The notes beneath the pieces are model-generated. The model was given only the letters and a program-made list of their open reading frames with translations, was not told the DNA's origin and did not search any database. From Rhodanobacteraceae bacterium (GTDB taxonomy: Bacteria; Pseudomonadota; Gammaproteobacteria; Xanthomonadales; Rhodanobacteraceae), in the NCBI GenBank assembly GCA_021325475.1, contig JAJPHA010000122.1:1-64000 (forward strand): a stretch of 64,000 nt of DNA. Reading direction: 5' to 3'. How positions within the stretch are numbered: the first letter of the stretch is position 1; the number at the start of each line of letters is the position of its first letter. Below are positions 7,307 through 14,771 of this stretch, piece by piece. Both the position numbers and the translations under genes were made by a program.

Positions 7307-8242
7307 TCACTCGTCGCCGCGGCTGCGTTCGAGCACGTGCACGCCGGCGTTCGCGCCGCCGATGCGCCGCTCGATCAGGCGGAAGAACACGAACGGCAGG
7401 CCGTCGAGCGTGATCTCGCCGCGCGCCAGGAAGTAGCTGCTCTGCACGCCGTAGCAGTCGGCGCAGTCGAGCTTGAGGTCCGGCACCTGCGCGACCAGCT
7501 CCTGCGGAATCTGCCGGTAGCGCGCGTGGCCCTGCTGCCACAGCGCCTGCGCGGTCTGTTGCGTGACCGGATTCGCGCTCGACAGCGTCATCAGCACCGG
7601 CACGCTGGCGGTGTTGACATTGATGCGCGTGCCCGGCGGCAGCGCGCTCACGTGCGGCGCGAGCGCCGCGTACACTGCGCCGCTGACGCCGCGCACCAGG
7701 CGCAGTTCCGACACGTGCGCGAAGATGCGCCGCGCCGCGCGGTACGGCACCGGCTGCGCCAGGTACCCGTTGTCGCTCGCGCCGGCGGCGGGGCTCGCAT
7801 CCATCCAGTCGACGACGTTGTCGGCGAGCGCCGGATCGAGCTTGAGCGCGCGCAGCAACAGCACGAACTTGTCCTTCCACACCGCCGCGCGGGGATTGCT
7901 GGCGAGCGGCGCCAGATTGTTGAGATTGAAGCGGCCATCGAGATCGCGCATCGTCGCGGCGATCTCGCCGCCCGGCACCGGCGTGGGCGGCAGCGGAATC
8001 GCCCACGGATCGTCCGCGGTGTCGATGGCATCGCCGCTCGCCTGGTCCTGCAGCAGCACGTGCGCGGCATAGGCTTCCAGACCTTCGGCGTAGGCCTGCG
8101 CCTGCGCCGCGCGCAAGGCGTTGCGGGCGCGTGCGGCGGCGAGTTCGCCGCGAGTGAGGAGCGTCGCGATCAGCACCGTCGCCAGCGCCACGACCAGCAG
8201 CGCCACCAGCAGGGCGACGCCGCGTTGTGGAAAATGCGGCAT
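7307..8242 (-). CDS. gspK: Type II secretion minor pseudopilin K
   Basis: 311-residue pseudopilin that caps the pseudopilus tip with GspI and GspJ. The short leader (M-P-H-F-P-Q-R-G) is followed by a hydrophobic helix without Glu at +5, which is normal for GspK. The large alpha domain contains DLDGRFNLNNL and helix-hairpin-helix-like INVNTASVPVL segments typical of the family. The start codon itself lies inside a dispersed AT-rich motif (8226-8242). gspJ ends 5 nt upstream. Confidence 0.88.
   Translation of the reverse strand: MPHFPQRGVALLVALLVVALATVLIATLLTRGELAAARARNALRAAQAQAYAEGLEAYAAHVLLQDQASGDAIDTADDPWAIPLPPTPVPGGEIAATMRDLDGRFNLNNLAPLASNPRAAVWKDKFVLLLRALKLDPALADNVVDWMDASPAAGASDNGYLAQPVPYRAARRIFAHVSELRLVRGVSGAVYAALAPHVSALPPGTRINVNTASVPVLMTLSSANPVTQQTAQALWQQGHARYRQIPQELVAQVPDLKLDCADCYGVQSSYFLARGEITLDGLPFVFFRLIERRIGGANAGVHVLERSRGDE
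8226..8242 (+). repeat. Dispersed AT-rich motif GTGGAAAATGC, gspK copy
   Basis: Core at 8227-8237. The 17-mer matches 4716-4732 exactly and here encodes, on the other strand, the first codons of gspK, including its ATG. Confidence 0.6.
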
Positions 8243-8247
8243 TTTTC

Positions 8248-8874
8248 TCACGGCCCCGCGCCCGCCGCCGCGGCCGGCCAGGCCGCGACCAGCTCCACCG
8301 TGCCGCCGATCTCGCCGTGCGCGCGCGTCTGCCAGCGCCACTCGACGGCACGCGGCAGCGCCGCCGGATCGGCGCCCTGCGGCGGCCACGCCGGCAGCCA
8401 GCGGTTGTCCGGCGCGAGGTAGCGCAGGCGGAACTCGGCGGTCGGCACGGCGAGATCGACGAGCTCGGGCACCGTGTCCGGCGCGCGATCGAGCACCGCG
8501 TAGCGGCCGCGCCGCAACGTGCCGGCGTCGAAGGCATAGAACACGCGCTCCAGATTCGAGCGCGCCTCGGCCTGCGGGTTGGCGAAGCCGAGCCGGGTGA
8601 ACTCGATGCGATCGGCGCTGCCGAGCAGCGCCGGCAGGGTCTGCCCGCCGCCACCGAGCACCGGCCGCGCCACCGCCGCGCCGAGATCGCGATCGAGCGC
8701 CGCCACCGCGCGCACCAGATCGCGAAAGGCGTCTTCCTGCCGCGCCAGCTCCGCGCGCGTGCGCGTGAGCGCGTCGAGGCCGCCGTAGGCCAATGCCGCC
8801 ATCGTGGCGAACACCGCGAGCGCGACCAGGAGCTCGATCAGGCTGAAGCCGGACGCGGCGCGACGCGGCGTCAT
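8248..8874 (-). CDS. gspJ: Type II secretion minor pseudopilin J
   Basis: 208-residue pseudopilin with a 9-residue basic leader ending in Gly and the class III signal FSLIELLVALAVF (Glu at +5). The length and the later L-R-Y-L segment followed by a Trp-rich stretch fit GspJ, which sits at the pseudopilus tip with I and K. It overlaps gspI by 4 nt (ATGA), so the genes are coupled. Confidence 0.85.
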   Translation of the reverse strand: MTPRRAASGFSLIELLVALAVFATMAALAYGGLDALTRTRAELARQEDAFRDLVRAVAALDRDLGAAVARPVLGGGGQTLPALLGSADRIEFTRLGFANPQAEARSNLERVFYAFDAGTLRRGRYAVLDRAPDTVPELVDLAVPTAEFRLRYLAPDNRWLPAWPPQGADPAALPRAVEWRWQTRAHGEIGGTVELVAAWPAAAAGAGP

Positions 8875-9266
8875 GGCGAAAGCTCCCGACCGCCGAACCC
8901 GGTGAGCTCGGCCAGCGGCGCACTGCGATCGGCCTCGGCATAGACGCGCACCTCGATCCGGCGCAGCGTCGGCAGCGGCGTCGACTGCACCACGAGCTCG
9001 TAGCGCCAGTCGCGATCGGCGTAGCGGCGCCGGCCGTCGCTCTTGCCGAGCGGCGGGAACGGTGTCGCCAGGCGTGTCTGCGCGAGTACGTCGGCCGCCA
9101 ACCAGCCGGCATAGGTGCGCTCGCGCAGCGCGGCGAAATCGGCGACCTGGCTCGCGGCGGTGCGCGTCAGCGCGACCAGGGCGAGCGCCAGCACGGCGAG
9201 GCCGATCAGCACCTCGAGCAGGGTGAAGCCCGTCGCCGGCGGGCGCGCCGGACGCTCAGCGCGCAT
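8871..9266 (-). CDS. gspI: Type II secretion minor pseudopilin I
   Basis: 131-residue pseudopilin. A 13-residue leader (R-P-P-A-T-G) precedes the prepilin signal FTLLEVLIGLAVLALALVAL with Glu at +5. The size and the C-terminal W-R-Y-E-L-V segment are as in GspI, which nucleates the tip complex. It overlaps gspH by 11 nt and gspJ by 4 nt. Confidence 0.85.
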   Translation of the reverse strand: MRAERPARPPATGFTLLEVLIGLAVLALALVALTRTAASQVADFAALRERTYAGWLAADVLAQTRLATPFPPLGKSDGRRRYADRDWRYELVVQSTPLPTLRRIEVRVYAEADRSAPLAELTGFGGRELSP

Positions 9267-9768
9267 GCGCGTCCCCGGCGACCAGCGCGACCGTGCCGTC
9301 GGCGCTGCCGTCGAGGCGATAGCGCTGCGGCGCGTCGGCCAGGCGCAAGTCGAGACGAAACGGCGTCAGCTCGCCGGAGGCGAAGCACACGATCTGCGGC
9401 TTGTCCGGGAACGCCTCGGCGATCTCGACCGCGCGCCCGTCGCGCGAGAGTTCGGCGACGATCCCCGGCAGCCAGGTGCGCGGCCGCAGTTCGTCGCCGA
9501 CGATCGGCAGCCAATCGGCGCGCTCGAACCGGCTGAACCGGTAGCCCGCGTGGCGCAAGGCGAGGCCGATCGTGCGCCCGGTCAACTCGGCCTGCTCGCA
9601 GGCGTAGGCGATCAGCGCGCGCGTCTGCTCGGCCTCGCGCGCCAGACGGCGCGCGCCGATGCCGCCGACGGCGAGCGTCAGCGCGCCGGCGAGCACGGCG
9701 AGAATCACGACGACGACCAGGAGCTCGATCAGGGTGAAGCCGCTGCGGCGATGGCCGGATCGCGCCAT
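9256..9768 (-). CDS. gspH: Type II secretion minor pseudopilin H
   Basis: 170-residue pseudopilin with leader M-A-R-S-G-H-R-R-S-G and the signal FTLIELLVVVVILAVLAGAL (Glu at +5). It links the major pseudopilin GspG to the I-J-K tip. The start at 9768 is 2 nt after the gspG stop; the upstream in-frame extension is a shadow of gspG and has no leader features. Confidence 0.85.
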   Translation of the reverse strand: MARSGHRRSGFTLIELLVVVVILAVLAGALTLAVGGIGARRLAREAEQTRALIAYACEQAELTGRTIGLALRHAGYRFSRFERADWLPIVGDELRPRTWLPGIVAELSRDGRAVEIAEAFPDKPQIVCFASGELTPFRLDLRLADAPQRYRLDGSADGTVALVAGDAHAR

Positions 9769-9770
9769 CC

Positions 9771-10238
9771 CTACTCCCAATTGCCGATGTCCGCATCCTC
9801 GCCGTCGCCGCCGGGCTTGCCGTCGGCACCGTAGCTGAACACGTCGATCTCGCCGTGCATGCCCGGACGCAGATACAGGTACGGCCGGCCCCACGGGTCC
9901 TTCGGCAGCTTGTCGAGATAGCCGTGCCAGTTCGGCGCCTCCGGCGCGCCGCTCGGCTTGTGCACGAGCGCATCCAGTCCCTGCTCGGTGCTGGGATAAG
10001 TATAATTATCCAGTTTGTACGTGTTCAGCGCGGTGACGATCGCCTGGATGTCCTGGCGCGCGCGCACCTGGCGCGCCTCGCCGGGGTGCTGCATCACCTT
10101 CGGCACCACGATCGCGGCGAGAATGCCGAGGATGACCACCACCACCAGGATCTCGATCAGGGTGAAGCCACCCGAGGGCTGAGGGCCGAGGGCTGAGGGC
10201 CGAGGACCGGGAGCGGAAGGCGGGAGGGAGCGCGGCAT
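9771..10238 (-). CDS. gspG: Type II secretion major pseudopilin G
   Basis: 155-residue major pseudopilin. The prepilin site G-G-F-T-L-I-E-I is followed by a long hydrophobic helix. The globular domain carries the GspG signature [13 protein letters not shown] and the acidic calcium-binding end [20 protein letters not shown]. The leader is about 24 residues, well above the usual 6-10, because heptamer repeats (10176-10203) have become part of the reading frame and encode its Pro-rich middle. ATG 10238 is the nearest available start. It is the first gsp gene of the operon; bioA diverges 46 nt away. Stop codon is TAG. Confidence 0.88.
   Translation of the reverse strand: MPRSLPPSAPGPRPSALGPQPSGGFTLIEILVVVVILGILAAIVVPKVMQHPGEARQVRARQDIQAIVTALNTYKLDNYTYPSTEQGLDALVHKPSGAPEAPNWHGYLDKLPKDPWGRPYLYLRPGMHGEIDVFSYGADGKPGGDGEDADIGNWE
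10176..10203. repeat. Heptamer array GGGCTGA/GGGCCGA (4 units)
   Basis: Four consecutive 7-mers alternating GGGCTGA and GGGCCGA, lying within the leader-coding part of gspG. The same units occur at 28672-28699, 43297-43352 and 55196-55209. Confidence 0.8.
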
Positions 10239-10284
10239 CGGGGCGGCTTGTGCGAAGTGGCGATGGCGCCGATCATAGCAAAGC

Positions 10285-11661
10285 ATGAACGCACTCCCCC
10301 AAACGCCAGCGCCCGACACCGCCGCCTGGCGCGCGCGCGATCTCGCCGTGCTCTGGCATCCCTGCACGCAGATGCACGATCACGCCGAACGCGTGCCGCT
10401 CATCCCGATCGCGCGCGGCGAGGGCGCCTGGCTGATCGATCATGCCGGCCGCCGCTATCTCGACGCGATCAGTTCGTGGTGGACGAATCTGTTCGGCCAC
10501 GCCAATCCGCGCATCGCCGCCGCGGTCAAGGATCAGCTCGATCGCCTGGAGCACGTGATCTTCGCCGGCTTCAGCCACGAGCCCGGCATCCGTCTCGCCG
10601 AGGAACTGCTGCGCGTGGCGCCGCCCGGCCTGGCGCGCGTGTTCTACGCCGACAACGGCTCGAGCGCGATCGAGGTGGCGCTCAAGATGAGCTTCCACTA
10701 CTGGCGCAACGTCGGCCGCGCCGGCAAGACCCGCTTCGTCGCGCTGACCGGCAGCTACCACGGCGAAACCCTGGGTGCGCTCGGCGTCACCGACGTGCCG
10801 CTGTACCGCGCCACCTACGCGCCGCTGCTGCTGTCGCCGATCCTGGTGCGCTCGCCCGATTGTTACGAACGCGCGCCCGGCGTGTCCTGGCGCGAGCACT
10901 CGCTCGCCCGCCTCGCCGACATGCGCGCCGCGCTGGAGCGGCATGCGCACGAGGTGTGCGCGGTGATCGTCGAGCCGCTGGTGCAATGCGCCGGCGGCAT
11001 GCGCATGTACGATGCGGCCTATCTCACCGGCCTGCGCGCGCTGTGCGACGAATTCGGCGTGCATCTGATCGCCGACGAGATCGCGGTCGGCTTCGGCCGC
11101 ACCGGCACGCTGTTCGCCTGCGAGCAGGCGGCGATCACGCCGGATTTCCTGTGCCTGTCGAAGGGCCTGACCGGCGGCTTCCTGCCGCTGTCGGCGGTGC
11201 TGACCACGGCGGCGGTGTACGACGCCTTCTATGCCGAGTATGCGAGTGGCAAGGCGTTCCTGCATTCGCACAGCTATACCGGCAATCCGCTCGCCTGCCG
11301 CGCCGCGCTGGAGACGCTGGCGATCTTCCGCGACGAGCCGGTGCTCGCGCGCAATCGCGAACTCGCGGCACAGCTGGCCGCGCGACTGGCGCCGCTCGCC
11401 GCACATCCGCACGTCGCCGAGGTCCGCCAGACCGGCCTGATCGCGGCGATCGAGCTGGTGCGCGAGCGGACCCCGCGCACGCCGTTCCCGGCAGCCGAGC
11501 GCCGCGGCCTGCGCGCCTACCTGTATGCGCTCGCGCACGGCGTGCTGCTGCGTCCGCTCGGCGACGTGATCTACTGCATGCCGCCCTACGTCATCCGCCG
11601 CGACGAGATCGACCGGATGGTCGACGTCGCCGCCGCGGCGATCGATCATGCCGTGGCCTGA
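10285..11661 (+). CDS. bioA: Adenosylmethionine-8-amino-7-oxononanoate aminotransferase
   Basis: 458-residue class III PLP aminotransferase that makes 7,8-diaminononanoate (DAPA) from KAPA with SAM as amino donor, in biotin synthesis. The BioA substrate motif [15 protein letters not shown] lies near residue 53 and the PLP-phosphate loop is DNGSSAIE. The [11 protein letters not shown] aspartate motif precedes the Schiff-base lysine, about K293 (CLSKGLTGG). There is no clear Shine-Dalgarno before the ATG; CATAGC lies just upstream. rsmE follows 3 nt after the stop. No other bio genes are in the window. Confidence 0.92.
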   Translation: MNALPQTPAPDTAAWRARDLAVLWHPCTQMHDHAERVPLIPIARGEGAWLIDHAGRRYLDAISSWWTNLFGHANPRIAAAVKDQLDRLEHVIFAGFSHEPGIRLAEELLRVAPPGLARVFYADNGSSAIEVALKMSFHYWRNVGRAGKTRFVALTGSYHGETLGALGVTDVPLYRATYAPLLLSPILVRSPDCYERAPGVSWREHSLARLADMRAALERHAHEVCAVIVEPLVQCAGGMRMYDAAYLTGLRALCDEFGVHLIADEIAVGFGRTGTLFACEQAAITPDFLCLSKGLTGGFLPLSAVLTTAAVYDAFYAEYASGKAFLHSHSYTGNPLACRAALETLAIFRDEPVLARNRELAAQLAARLAPLAAHPHVAEVRQTGLIAAIELVRERTPRTPFPAAERRGLRAYLYALAHGVLLRPLGDVIYCMPPYVIRRDEIDRMVDVAAAAIDHAVA

Positions 11662-11664
11662 GCG

Positions 11665-12396
11665 ATGCGCGTGCCCCGCATCCACATCGACGCGACGCTG
11701 CACGCGGGCAGCGAGGTGACCCTGCCGCTGCAAGCCGGCGAACACGTCGCCCGCGTGCTGCGCCTGCCGCGCGGCGCGCCGCTGATCCTGTTCAACGGCG
11801 ACGGCCGCGAATACGACGCGCGCCTGGCCGCGCTCGCCAAGCGCGCGGTCACCGCCGAGATCCTCGCCGTGCGCGAGGTGGACCGCGAGGCGCCGTTGCC
11901 GCTGACCCTGGCGCAGGGCATCGCGCGCGGCGAGAAGATGGACTGGATCCTGCAAAAGGCGACCGAGCTCGGCGTCGCCCGCATCGTGCCGCTGGTGACC
12001 GAACGCACCGAGGTGCGGCTCGACGACGACCGCGCCGACCGCCGCCGCGCGCATTGGCGCAGCGTGATTGCCGCGGCCTGCGAACAATGCGGACGCAACC
12101 GCCTGCCGACGGTCGAGGCGCCGCAGCCGCTGGACCGCTGGCTCGCCGGACTCGCCCCCGGCGCGCTGCGCCTGGCGCTGCTGCCCGACGGCGAGGCGGC
12201 ATTGCGGCAATTACCACAAATGGAAAATGGCGCAATCCTGGTGGTCGGCCCGGAAGGCGGCCTGTCCGCACACGACGCCGCGCTGCTGCGGCAAACCGGC
12301 TTCCGCGCCCTGCGCCTGGGCCCGCGCATCCTGCGCACCGAAACCGCCAGTCTCGCCGCGCTGGCGGCGCTGCAGGCGCTGTACGGGGATTGGTGA
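11665..12396 (+). CDS. rsmE: 16S rRNA (uracil-1498-N3)-methyltransferase
   Basis: 243-residue SPOUT methyltransferase that modifies U1498 of 16S rRNA in the 30S subunit. The SAM-binding knot motifs VGPEGGLS and LGPRILRTETA near the C-terminus are both present, and an N-terminal PUA-like domain precedes them. It starts 3 nt after bioA and is probably co-transcribed; this pairing is common in gammaproteobacteria. A variant of the dispersed AT-rich motif is in the coding region at 12220. Confidence 0.92.
   Translation: MRVPRIHIDATLHAGSEVTLPLQAGEHVARVLRLPRGAPLILFNGDGREYDARLAALAKRAVTAEILAVREVDREAPLPLTLAQGIARGEKMDWILQKATELGVARIVPLVTERTEVRLDDDRADRRRAHWRSVIAAACEQCGRNRLPTVEAPQPLDRWLAGLAPGALRLALLPDGEAALRQLPQMENGAILVVGPEGGLSAHDAALLRQTGFRALRLGPRILRTETASLAALAALQALYGDW
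12220..12230 (+). repeat. Dispersed AT-rich motif (variant), rsmE copy
   Basis: ATGGAAAATGG, preceded by TTACCACAA and followed by CGCAA; two changes from the core. Confidence 0.4.
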
Positions 12397-12401
12397 GCGC
12401 G

Positions 12402-12418
12402 GTCCGCAGCGCGCGGAC
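12402..12418. terminator. Weak hairpin between convergent rsmE and chpC
   Basis: GTCCGC pairs with GCGGAC around AGCGC in the 37-nt gap between two convergent genes. The stem is only 6 bp and lacks a T-tract; assigned mainly from its position. Confidence 0.25.
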
Positions 12419-12433
12419 GCGCGCCGCCGGTGG

Positions 12434-12904
12434 CTACGCCGCCAGCGCCTGGCTGACCAGTTGTTCGATCTGGCCGAGATTCGGGATCACGGCCTGATCG
12501 TCGCGCACCAGCACCTGGGCATGCACGCCGGGCGGATGCGCGCTTTCGTCGCCGGTCGGGATGAGCAGGTCCGGGGTGATCGTGGTCAGGCGCGGGAAGC
12601 CCTGCGCGAGCATGGCCAGGAACGGCATCTTGGCGTTGCCGCCGAGCGCCTTGAGCACCGCCACCTTGGCGTTGGTGTAGCTTTCCTGCCGGGCGCCGCC
12701 GGAGAGCATGGCGAAGGAGAACAGCGGCAAGCGCCAGCCGCGCCAGGACAATCGTCCGAGCAGCCACGGCGGCGCGTTGGCGATCTTTTCCGGCGTGGCG
12801 TAGGTGATGACCTCGGCCACGGTGGCGTTCGGCAGCAGCACCCGGCCGCCGGTGACCGGGATCATGACGCCGCGGATTTCGCGGCTGGTGGTGAGCTCGG
12901 CCAT
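12434..12904 (-). CDS. chpC: CheW-like protein ChpC of the Pil-Chp pathway
   Basis: 156-residue CheW-domain adaptor that by family couples a receptor to the ChpA kinase. It has the CheW pattern: a short N-terminal strand (RGVMIPVTGGRVLLPNATV), then W-L-L-G-R-L-S-W-R-G-W-R-L-P-L-F-S. It is the last gene of the pilG-to-chpC operon, 10 nt after chpB, in the same position as chpC of Pseudomonas aeruginosa. ChpC is dispensable for twitching in Pseudomonas; here the role is inferred from domain and position. Confidence 0.75.
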   Translation of the reverse strand: MAELTTSREIRGVMIPVTGGRVLLPNATVAEVITYATPEKIANAPPWLLGRLSWRGWRLPLFSFAMLSGGARQESYTNAKVAVLKALGGNAKMPFLAMLAQGFPRLTTITPDLLIPTGDESAHPPGVHAQVLVRDDQAVIPNLGQIEQLVSQALAA

Positions 12905-12914
12905 CGTCCTCTCC

Positions 12915-14771
12915 TCAACCCTTGCCGTAGTCGGCGGTCATTTTCTGGGCGAGCTGCTGCGGCGAGCCGACGAAACTGACGATGCCCGCCTCGCGCACGC
13001 CATCGACCATCGAGCTGATGACGCAGGTGTCCGGGTCCTGCGCCCAGACCACGCCGCCGCGGCTCTTCAGGTACTTGCTGCCCTCGATCGCATCGTGCGC
13101 CATGCCGGAGAAGATGATCGCGCCGGCGCCGCTGCCGAACTGATCGGCGACGTCGCGCAGCACCATGTCGATCGACGGCGAATACGCCGGCTTCTCCGGC
13201 AGGTGCGCGAGCGTGATCACGCCCTCGGCGTCCACCTGCAGCCGGTGCGTGGTCGGCACGATCAGCACCTCGCCGTGGCCGACGCGCTCGCCGTGGGTGG
13301 GATTGCGCACGGTGAGCGTGACCGCCTTGCGCAACTGCGCCGACATCAGCTCGAGGAATTCCTCGCCCATGTGCTGGGCGAGGATGAACAGCGCCGGGAA
13401 CCCGGCCGGCAAGGCGCCGAGGAAATCGCGCACCGCCTCGGGACCGCCGATCGAGGCGCCGAGCACGAACACGCGTTTCAGCACGGCCGGCGCCGCGCTC
13501 TTGGCTTTCGCCGGCGGACGGCTGCCGTCGAGCCAGGCTTCCTTCGCGTAATTGGGATTCTGGTAGGTCTGCGGCGCGACCGCCTCCTCCATCGGCACCA
13601 GTTCGAGATTGAGCGTGCCGGTGACGGGCAGCGTCGCCTGCTGCTTGGCGGTCGGCGCTTCCACTTCCGGGGCGAGATATTCCGCCGCGCTCATTTTCTC
13701 GACACCGAACTCGTCTGCGGCCGGCGCAGCGGCGTCGGCCGGCGCTTCCTCGACCGCTTCGAGATCCCACTCCGGCGGCAGCAGCGGCTCGGCCGCCGGC
13801 GGCGCGGCGGGCTTGCGTTCGGCCGGCTTGAACGTGCCGTCGGTCGCCTCCGGGACGGCCGCGGCGGCGACGTCGAGCTGATCGAAGATCGCCGGGAACT
13901 CCTCCTGCAACTGCTCGACCGCGCCGGGCGCGGGCGCGAGATCGGCGCTGCTGAGCTCGATGGTCTCCTCGACGCCCGCCGGTGCGGCCGGGGCCGCCGT
14001 CGGCACGTCGCCGAGATCGAAGTCCGCCGGCAGGCCGATGTCCGGTTCGGCGGCCGCGGCGGTCGGCGCGGCGTCCGCCGCGGCGAACAGGGCGTCGAGT
14101 TCGGCGGCGAAATCCGCATCCGTGCCCTGCGTCACCACGGCGGCCGGTGCAGCCGGTGCCGGCGGTTCGGCCGGCTGATCGAACTGCTTGATGAACTCGC
14201 CGAGCGCGGCGATATCGAGCTCGCCCGTTGCCACCGCCGGCTCCGGTTCGGGCGCGCGCAGTTCCGGTGGCACCGGCAATTCGACCGTCGGCGGCTCCGG
14301 CTTGCGCGGCGCGATGGGCGCGGGCGGCGCGCCGGGCCGTTCCGCCACCGGCACGGCCGCGGCCGATTTCTGCACCGGCGTAGGCACCGCCTCGGCCCCC
14401 GGCGGACGCGGCGGTTCGGCGACCTCCGGCCGGCTCAGGATCTTCGCCGCCAGATTGCGCGCCCAGCGCGCGTGATCCCAGCCGGACAACTGCTCGGTGA
14501 CCTGCGCGTCGTTGAACACGACGTGGTAGTCGCCGGCGTCGAGCACGTCGTAGACCTGGTCGATGTAATCGTCGCTGTCGGCGCCGAGATTGACGATCAC
14601 CACGCGGGCGCCGGAGCCCTCCAGCGCGTCGCGATCGATGTTCGCCGACGGCGCCTCGTAGACCACCGCCGCGCCGAGTTCCTTCAGCGCTTCGCGCAGA
14701 TGGCCGCCGTACTGGCTGCTGGGATACAGCAGCGCGACGCGCACGTCCTGTCCGGGCAGCACGTTAGGCAC
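12915..14771 (-). CDS. chpB: Chemotaxis methylesterase ChpB (CheB-type)
   Basis: 618-residue protein-glutamate methylesterase that would demethylate PilJ. Residues 1-120 look like a receiver-fold domain (R-V-A-L-L-Y at the start, V-I-V-N-L-G-A-D at strand 3) but without the usual phospho-acceptor context. A Pro/Ala/Glu-rich low-complexity linker spans roughly 120-430. The C-terminal CheB catalytic domain has G-A-S-I-G-G (nucleophile Ser near 438), A-Q-H-M (His near 465) and G-M-A-H-D-A (Asp near 560). It overlaps the chpA stop by 8 nt. The linker is much longer than in ordinary CheB, whose receiver and esterase are joined by a short hinge. Confidence 0.82.
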   Translation of the reverse strand: MPNVLPGQDVRVALLYPSSQYGGHLREALKELGAAVVYEAPSANIDRDALEGSGARVVIVNLGADSDDYIDQVYDVLDAGDYHVVFNDAQVTEQLSGWDHARWARNLAAKILSRPEVAEPPRPPGAEAVPTPVQKSAAAVPVAERPGAPPAPIAPRKPEPPTVELPVPPELRAPEPEPAVATGELDIAALGEFIKQFDQPAEPPAPAAPAAVVTQGTDADFAAELDALFAAADAAPTAAAAEPDIGLPADFDLGDVPTAAPAAPAGVEETIELSSADLAPAPGAVEQLQEEFPAIFDQLDVAAAAVPEATDGTFKPAERKPAAPPAAEPLLPPEWDLEAVEEAPADAAAPAADEFGVEKMSAAEYLAPEVEAPTAKQQATLPVTGTLNLELVPMEEAVAPQTYQNPNYAKEAWLDGSRPPAKAKSAAPAVLKRVFVLGASIGGPEAVRDFLGALPAGFPALFILAQHMGEEFLELMSAQLRKAVTLTVRNPTHGERVGHGEVLIVPTTHRLQVDAEGVITLAHLPEKPAYSPSIDMVLRDVADQFGSGAGAIIFSGMAHDAIEGSKYLKSRGGVVWAQDPDTCVISSMVDGVREAGIVSFVGSPQQLAQKMTADYGKG

